DNA from: Pirellulales bacterium
GTDB taxonomy: Bacteria > Planctomycetota > Planctomycetia > Pirellulales > JAICIG01
Assembly: GCA_025924495.1 (NCBI GenBank)
Contig: JAICIG010000259.1
Coordinates: forward strand, 1-11,373
Length of the DNA: 11,373 bases
Direction: 5' to 3'
This document shows positions 6,838 to 11,373 of this stretch, piece after piece. The position numbers were made by a program, and so were the translations under genes. Within the stretch, counting starts at the first letter, position 1, and the number at the start of each line of letters is the position of its first letter. The notes under the pieces were generated by a model. It was not told the DNA's origin, did not search any database, and was given only the letters and a program-made list of their open reading frames with translations.

Positions 6838-7956
6838 ATGCAGCGAATGAGCGCCAGGCGAGCATCCAGCCCGAGCGATTCCGGCGCATTGCCAGGCCCA
6901 GGCCTCTGCTTCGCGGCGGCGTGCTCACATCGTTTCAAGTCGGCGCCAGTCCGCAAACGACAGCTTCATGGACGCCGCTTTCTGTCCATAATGGGCGCAA
7001 TCATCGCCATAACGCTTTGCCGGTCAGGCTCCGCACATGCCCAATTTGCCTTCGTGCATCAGGAGGTCGCCGCACACGATGAAAACCTCGATTCGGGGCA
7101 GCCTGAGGCGGGACCTGCAGGGCGTTTCGTTTCGGCCGGATTTGCCGAGCAGGAAGAAGAACCGAAACTTCTCGAGCGACAAACCCCGCAATGGAAACAT
7201 GAGGCGGCGCCGTGGGTTGAGGACGGAACCCTGATTTCGCCCACGCTGTTCGATGGCGAAAAATCGGCCTCTCTGGCGTCGCCCATTCCCCAAGTCGGTC
7301 GTATCCATTCGGCCCGCGAGTGGCGAGCATGGCGCCGACAACGCCGCCGCTGGAGCGACAGTTGGATGTTCTTCCCCATCAGCGTCACCAAATTCTCGGG
7401 CTTGCTGGAAACGGCCGAACCGGTGCACGACCAGATCAAAAAGGGAGAAGGCTCGTTAACTGGGCTCCGACTCGGGTGGGATTTCGCGCCGCGTCTGGGA
7501 GTCGAAAGCCGATTGGGCTTTGCCCGCCAGGCGTTGAGGGATTTGGCGCAGACCGGCTCGCTGGGCCACGAGAATTTCATCTTGTGGGATGCCGATCTGC
7601 TGATCTATCCATTTGGAGACCGGCCTTGGCGGCCCTACTTGCTCGCGGGGCTCGGCATAGCAGACGTTCGTTATATCGACAATCTGAGCATTTTCTGGCA
7701 TCAGACGCTGTTAGCCGCGCCGATCGGAACCGGATTGCAATACCGGTTCAACAACCGAGCGGCAATCCGCGTCGATGTTGTCGACAATATGTTGCTGCGC
7801 AGTAGCGCCGGCGGCGGCGGGCGGCGCCTGCAACACGATCTGTCGATTAGCTTCGGCTTCGAGGCGCGTTTTTCGCTTCCCCACAAAGCCTACTTCAACT
7901 ATCCCCACAGCCGACTCAGCGGGCTTCGCGAGTTTATGCCCTATCGCGCAAATTAG
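6838..7956 (+). CDS. Outer-membrane beta-barrel protein (OmpA/OmpW-type barrel)
   Basis: Up to 372 residues. A signal peptide core (IMGAIIAITL) at about 51-60 is followed by a cut site after SGSAHA near 68, preceded by basic KRQLHGRR. The region 69-175 is acidic, then Arg-rich, and not recognised. From about 204 to 346 there are alternating amphipathic strands typical of a small outer-membrane barrel: LTGLRLGWDFAPRLGVESRLG, NFILWDADLLIYPF, WRPYLLAGLGIADVRY, APIGTGLQYRFNNRAAIRVDVVDN, HDLSISFGFEARF. The R-Y-F-N-N-R and WRPYLLAGLG phrases match the beta-barrel family with an OmpA-like fold. After the last strand about 26 extra residues remain (ending FMPYRAN). The start is uncertain: none of ATG 6838, 6847 or 6991 has a clear Shine-Dalgarno, and ATG 6991 would leave a signal peptide without its basic start. 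The gene converges on MaoC with 33 nt between. Confidence 0.78.
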   Translation: MQRMSARRASSPSDSGALPGPGLCFAAACSHRFKSAPVRKRQLHGRRFLSIMGAIIAITLCRSGSAHAQFAFVHQEVAAHDENLDSGQPEAGPAGRFVSAGFAEQEEEPKLLERQTPQWKHEAAPWVEDGTLISPTLFDGEKSASLASPIPQVGRIHSAREWRAWRRQRRRWSDSWMFFPISVTKFSGLLETAEPVHDQIKKGEGSLTGLRLGWDFAPRLGVESRLGFARQALRDLAQTGSLGHENFILWDADLLIYPFGDRPWRPYLLAGLGIADVRYIDNLSIFWHQTLLAAPIGTGLQYRFNNRAAIRVDVVDNMLLRSSAGGGGRRLQHDLSISFGFEARFSLPHKAYFNYPHSRLSGLREFMPYRAN

Positions 7957-7989
7957 GCGAGTGCTGGCAAGAGCGGCAATCCAGCCGAC

Positions 7990-8451
7990 TCAGAAAAAGA
8001 TCCGCACCACGGTCTCTGCCACGCATGCAGGGCGGGGTTCTCCTTCCACTTCGAAAGTCTGCTTGAAAGTGGCCTGAACCGAGCCGCGCGTCTCTTTAAG
8101 ATCGATCAGCTCAGAACTCATTCTGACCCGCGAACCGACGCGAACCGCCGTCGGAAAACGCACTCGATTGAGACCATAGTTCAGCACCATCTTCACGCCT
8201 TCGATGCGGAAGATTTGCTTCACTAAAGAGTTGCAAAGCGAGAGGGTAAGAAACCCGTGCGCCACCGTCGTGCCGTAGGGCGATTCGCGGCGAGCCCGCT
8301 CCGGATCGCAATGAATCCACTGATGGTCGTCCGTCCCATCGGCAAACGCCTGCACGCGTTCTTGGGTGATTTCGAACCAATCGCTCGTTCCCAGGCGGTG
8401 ACCGATCAGCGATTTCAGCTCGTCCAATCCATTGATCACCCGAACAGCCAT
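7990..8451 (-). CDS. MaoC-like dehydratase, NodN/(R)-enoyl-CoA hydratase family
   Basis: A 153-residue hot-dog fold protein covering the usual length of single-domain MaoC hydratases. Members add water to trans-2-enoyl-CoA (or acyl carrier protein) to give the (R)-3-hydroxy form, in fatty-acid or polyhydroxyalkanoate metabolism; NodN is a relative. The hydratase motif is FADGTDDHQWIHCDPERAR (36-54), with the catalytic pair Asp42 and His47 spaced as in PhaJ, followed by GTTVAHGFLTLSL (60-72), where the conserved His-Gly lies in the substrate tunnel. The remaining strands (VLNYGLNRVRFPTAVRVGSRVRM) are standard. The true substrate is unknown. The frame stays open to 8589, but residues before MAVRVINGLDEL look non-coding, and ATG 8451 has AGGT nine bases upstream, so it was chosen. 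The gene is divergent from the lipase-like gene and is probably monocistronic. Confidence 0.92.
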   Translation of the reverse strand: MAVRVINGLDELKSLIGHRLGTSDWFEITQERVQAFADGTDDHQWIHCDPERARRESPYGTTVAHGFLTLSLCNSLVKQIFRIEGVKMVLNYGLNRVRFPTAVRVGSRVRMSSELIDLKETRGSVQATFKQTFEVEGEPRPACVAETVVRIFF

Positions 8452-8537
8452 GAACGATTTACCTAAGTGACTGCAATATATAGACAAAATGTCATTTGCC
8501 CCGGGCGCGCTCCGTGCAGAATACGCGCAAACCGACA

Positions 8538-8567
8538 TTGACCCGACCCTGCCGACACAACTATCGT
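8538..8567 (+). promoter_or_regulatory. Weak candidate promoter for the lipase-like gene
   Basis: TTGACC (8538-8543) and TATCGT (8562-8567) are 18 bases apart in the 272-nt gap between the divergent MaoC and lipase genes. The -10 match is four of six, so the call is tentative. On the other strand an AT-rich TATATATT (near 8475-8482) could serve MaoC, but without a matching -35. Confidence 0.22.
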
Positions 8568-8723
8568 TCTCGACCGGTTTATCGGGCACAGAGCGCGCCG
8601 ACTCGCGTCAGAGTTCGCTGGGTATCAGTAGGTTCGGCCCACAGTCGATCCGATCGGTTCTGCCGGCTGACACGTGAACGGCGGCCAGCGTCTTCGTCGC
8701 ATTCATCTGCAACTTAACCTGCC

Positions 8724-10748
8724 ATGCTCTATTCGAGCGGTTTTTCGGCTCGGGCACAAGTTGCCTCCTCTCGCCGGACCTTCATGGTCTTGGCCTGGTT
8801 GATCATCGTGCCGTGCGCCCTCGCGATTCAGGCAGGTTGCAGCAGCAACCATTACGTCAAGGTCCGCTCGACGCCCTACAGTCCGCTGGTCGACCGCCTC
8901 AAGATCACGTCGCGCGGCGGACCGCAGCCCAGCGCTCGCACCATGCAGTTGCTCAGGCAGTATGACCTGGTCGGCGGGCTGCATGGGAAGATGCAGCCGC
9001 TGCTCGACAAAGTCCAGGCGATCGCCGACCAGGAACCGACCCCTCAGAAGGTCTACTCTTTCGCGGAACTGAGCTACATCGCCGGCAAGAAGGTGGAACT
9101 GTCAAATCCGTCCGCGGCGCTCGACCATTACGGCGCGTCGGTGACTTATGCCTACAAATACTTGTTTGACGAGCGCTATGCGCCGCATCGCAATCCGTAT
9201 GACCCCGAATTCCGCGGCGCCTGCGATTTGTACAACGGGGCCTTGGAAGGCGGTCTGCGGATTGTGAAGAAGCAAGGGGGTCTGCTGCCGGGCCGATCGC
9301 ATAGCATCGAATCGTCAAGCCAGGCCTGGGACGTCAAAGTCGTGATCCGCGATGGGCGCTGGCAAGCGGCGGACTTCGCTGAACTGAAATTCGCCTCGGA
9401 TTATGACGTCCAAGGGCTGAAGAACCAGTACCAAGGCTACGGCCTCGGCGTGCCCCTCATCGCAGTCCGCGCGCGATGCAAGCCCGATGATCCGTCCGAA
9501 AAGTTCCTGCCGCCGATGCTAAGTTTTCCGGTCACGGCATTTCTCCGCGTGCTGCCCGACGATCAAGTCGCGGCGCATAGTTCGCGGCGCCGGCACGTCG
9601 CATTGCTCGAGTTATACGACCCGCTAGTCTCCAGCGACATTGAAATCGGCGCGCGGCACGTGCCGCTGGAAACCGACTTGAGTACTCCGCTGGCGTACTT
9701 TCTAAACGATCCCCAACTCAACCCCGACAACCCGAAAATCAATCTCAACGCAGTCGCCACCGAAGGCTTATTACGTCCGGAAAAGACCCAGGCGGAAGCC
9801 GGGCTATACATGCTGCAGCCGTACGAGCCAGGCAAGATTCCGGTGCTCATGGTACACGGACTGTGGTCGAGCCCCATGACGTGGATGGAGATGTTCAATG
9901 ACTTGCGGAGCGACCCCACGGTGCGCAGCCGCTATCAGTTCTGGTTTTATCTCTATCCGACGGGGCAGCCCTTCTGGCAAAGCGCCACGAAAATGCGCGA
10001 GGATCTGGCCCAGGCCCGCGCCGTGTTTGACCCGCAACGACGCGAGGCGGCGTTCGATCAGATGGTGCTGGTCGGTCATAGCATGGGCGGGCTGGTCGCC
10101 AAGATGCAGGTCGTCGCCAGCCGCGACGACTTCTGGAACATTGTCAGCGATAAGCCTTTCGAGGAGGTCAAAGCACCGCCAGAAATGCACCAGCGGCTGG
10201 AACACATGTTCTTCTTTCGCCCCGATCCGGCGGTGCGCCGCCTGATTACCATCGCCACGCCGCATCGCGGCAGCAAGTTCGCCAATGGCACGACGCGCTG
10301 GCTGGCGCGCGAGTTAATCAAGCTCCCGCAAATGGGCCGCGAGCAAATCGTGCGTGACAATCCGGGCGTCTTCCGCCAACACACTTTATTGGAAATTCGG
10401 ACCAGCGTCGATTCGCTGGCGCCCGACTCGCCGATTTTGCCCGTGTTGTTGCAAGCGCCCCACGGTCCGTGGCTGAAAACGCACAACATCGTCGGCGTGC
10501 TGCCCGAGAAGGGATTCATCGGTTCCGTGGCGGGCGGCTCGGACGGCGTAGTCGCGTACTCCAGCGCTCATCTTGATGATGCGGCGTCCGAGTTAAAGGT
10601 CGACGCAGACCACATGGCGGTGCATCGGCATCCACTGAGCATCCTGGAGGTGCGCCGCATCCTGCTCGAGCATCTCGCCGATCTCGACTCGTTTCCGAAT
10701 CACCCGCGCGGTTTAGAGAGCACGGCCATGGCCGGCGCGACGCCTTAA
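8724..10748 (+). CDS. Envelope-anchored lipase-like alpha/beta hydrolase
   Basis: A 674-residue protein. A basic start (SSRRTF) precedes a hydrophobic segment (about 21-38) ending at Cys39 in IQAGCSSN, suggesting a lipoprotein; position -3 is Gln rather than Leu, so this may be a plain signal or anchor. Residues 40-365 are a large N-terminal region with no recognised domain but with a helical ELSYIAGKKVE segment (115-125) and a beta-rich middle. The hydrolase domain starts at PVLMVHGLWSSP (373-384, oxyanion turn), with the nucleophile elbow VLVGHSMGGLVAKM (448-461, Ser453), the strand ITIATPHRGSKFA (508-520), likely acid Asp607 in GGSDGVV and a likely catalytic His among 630, 634 or 636. This fits the lipase/PGAP1-like esterase superfamily. 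The substrate is unknown. There is no clear ribosome-binding site at the ATG. Confidence 0.85.
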   Translation: MLYSSGFSARAQVASSRRTFMVLAWLIIVPCALAIQAGCSSNHYVKVRSTPYSPLVDRLKITSRGGPQPSARTMQLLRQYDLVGGLHGKMQPLLDKVQAIADQEPTPQKVYSFAELSYIAGKKVELSNPSAALDHYGASVTYAYKYLFDERYAPHRNPYDPEFRGACDLYNGALEGGLRIVKKQGGLLPGRSHSIESSSQAWDVKVVIRDGRWQAADFAELKFASDYDVQGLKNQYQGYGLGVPLIAVRARCKPDDPSEKFLPPMLSFPVTAFLRVLPDDQVAAHSSRRRHVALLELYDPLVSSDIEIGARHVPLETDLSTPLAYFLNDPQLNPDNPKINLNAVATEGLLRPEKTQAEAGLYMLQPYEPGKIPVLMVHGLWSSPMTWMEMFNDLRSDPTVRSRYQFWFYLYPTGQPFWQSATKMREDLAQARAVFDPQRREAAFDQMVLVGHSMGGLVAKMQVVASRDDFWNIVSDKPFEEVKAPPEMHQRLEHMFFFRPDPAVRRLITIATPHRGSKFANGTTRWLARELIKLPQMGREQIVRDNPGVFRQHTLLEIRTSVDSLAPDSPILPVLLQAPHGPWLKTHNIVGVLPEKGFIGSVAGGSDGVVAYSSAHLDDAASELKVDADHMAVHRHPLSILEVRRILLEHLADLDSFPNHPRGLESTAMAGATP

Positions 10749-10766
10749 ATTTACAGTTGCATGCTG

Positions 10767-10780
10767 TGGCGCTAACGCCA
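10767..10780. repeat. Small inverted repeat after the lipase gene
   Basis: TGGCG-CTAA-CGCCA, a five-base-pair hairpin 19 nt after the lipase stop. No run of T follows, so it is not a classic terminator. It may be one copy of a dispersed palindromic element, but no second copy exists in the window. Confidence 0.3.
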
Positions 10781-10863
10781 AGGCGCCGCCGACAGATTCA
10801 AGACGGCAAATCGCCCTCGCGAGCTCAGTTCCAGTCCTCAATCTTCGCAGGGTCATGCAGCGC

Positions 10864-10895
10864 AAAAAAAATCCCTCCCCTGAAGCGGAGAGGGA
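10864..10895 (-). terminator. Rho-independent terminator of csrA
   Basis: Read on the minus strand, GAGGGA-paired arms (6 bp perfect, extended by two more G-C pairs past one mismatch) enclose a short loop and are followed directly by eight T. Plus-strand arms are at 10872-10877 and 10890-10895, with the A-tract at 10864-10871. It lies 23 nt downstream of the csrA stop and points away from csrA, so it ends csrA and not the lipase gene. Confidence 0.85.
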
Positions 10896-10918
10896 ATTGC
10901 GAAACTTGACTCAAGCGG

Positions 10919-11341
10919 CTAGCTGATCCGCATCGCCAGGCCTCGCGACATGCCGCCTGCGAATGTCCGCGAACTCTCGAGCGACGCATCCTGATCCCCG
11001 ACTTGGCGCGATCGCCGTCGCAGGTGCGGAAACAGCCCGTGCGACTCTCCGACATGGTCGAGCTGTTCGGCGTCGGGCGACGAAAACGGTTTGGGCTCCG
11101 TCAACTCGCTGCCGGGCACGCGCGTGGTCGCACGTCGGCTTCGCGTCATTTCCGCCGGAGCGACAGCGACCGCCGCGTCTGCCTCAGCCGGTTTGTCGTT
11201 GATCTCAGAGCGAATGACGCGGACGTCGCGCGGCGCCTCAATGCCGACGCGAACCGCCTGTCCCTTCACATGGAGAATGGTGATCACGATATTGTTTCCA
11301 ATTTGGATTTGCTGCTGCGTTTTGCGTGTCAGGACCAGCAT
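10919..11341 (-). CDS. csrA: Carbon storage regulator CsrA with extended C-terminus
   Basis: Residues 1-48 are a clear CsrA RNA-binding domain: [23 protein letters not shown], then [23 protein letters not shown]. The residues that bind RNA in known CsrA proteins are present, including Leu4, Arg6 and Arg44. As a homodimer CsrA binds ANGGA motifs in mRNA leaders to block or alter translation. The protein is 140 residues long against about 60-70 in most bacteria. After residue 50 it continues with an Ala/Pro-rich linker ([13 protein letters not shown]) and a basic, Ser/Arg-rich tail with no recognised domain. The ATG is certain (AAAGGAG, 7 nt upstream at 11349-11355). It has a strong terminator of its own. 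The site of its ribosome-binding AAGGA fits the ANGGA pattern, so self-control is possible. Confidence 0.93.
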   Translation of the reverse strand: MLVLTRKTQQQIQIGNNIVITILHVKGQAVRVGIEAPRDVRVIRSEINDKPAEADAAVAVAPAEMTRSRRATTRVPGSELTEPKPFSSPDAEQLDHVGESHGLFPHLRRRSRQVGDQDASLESSRTFAGGMSRGLAMRIS

Positions 11342-11348
11342 GACAACA

Positions 11349-11355
11349 CTCCTTT
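11349..11355 (-). promoter_or_regulatory. csrA Shine-Dalgarno site, possible CsrA-binding motif
   Basis: Minus-strand AAAGGAG seven bases before ATG 11341. It contains AAGGA, which matches the ANGGA core bound by CsrA family proteins, so it could allow autoregulation (inference). Confidence 0.6.
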
Positions 11356-11373
11356 GCTTTGGTAGAAGGCCTC

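Noticed and set aside
10767..10780. Hairpin TGGCG-CTAA-CGCCA as terminator of the lipase gene
   Set aside because: The stem is only five base pairs with no T-tract after it, so I listed it only as an inverted repeat.

Overview
The window is about 60% GC and densely coded. It most likely comes from the chromosome of a planctomycete, probably a Pirellulales-type bacterium. This is inferred from gene style: a long N-terminal tail before a membrane anchor on a periplasmic HEAT-repeat protein, a membrane-anchored multihaem cytochrome carrying a carboxypeptidase-regulatory-like domain, an extended CsrA, and many exported proteins of modest conservation. No rRNA, tRNA, transposase, phage gene or CRISPR array was seen.

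Layout: (1) 163-1491 (+), an exported cysteine-rich alpha/beta hydrolase with a C-terminal FN3-like domain. (2) Four minus-strand genes from 6413 down to 1594, probably one transcription unit or two overlapping ones: a membrane-anchored HEAT-repeat protein, a five-haem membrane-anchored c-type cytochrome, an exported NlpI-like TPR protein and a stand-alone receiver-domain response regulator. A promoter-like TTGACA-N16-TATTCT lies upstream of the first of them. (3) 6838-7956 (+), an exported outer-membrane beta-barrel protein, divergent from the cytochrome cluster. (4) 7990-8451 (-), a MaoC/NodN-like (R)-enoyl-CoA hydratase-family protein. (5) 8724-10748 (+), a large membrane-anchored or lipoprotein lipase-like alpha/beta hydrolase. 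(6) 10919-11341 (-), csrA with an unusually long C-terminal tail, followed by a clear Rho-independent terminator.

Five of the eight proteins (hydrolase, TPR protein, cytochrome, barrel, lipase) have an N-terminal export or anchor signal, and the HEAT protein has an internal membrane anchor, so the region is mostly about the cell envelope. The most coherent unit is the HEAT-cytochrome pair (22-nt gap), which looks like an envelope electron-transfer protein and a scaffold or adaptor. The TPR protein and receiver may belong to the same unit, but their gaps are larger (84 and 190 nt). Several starts were moved from the longest possible ORF to an internal start with a good Shine-Dalgarno sequence or conserved N-terminus (HEAT, cytochrome, TPR, MaoC). 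I saw no unambiguous new defence or mobile system. The cytochrome-HEAT cluster and the tailed CsrA are the best candidates for something under-described.
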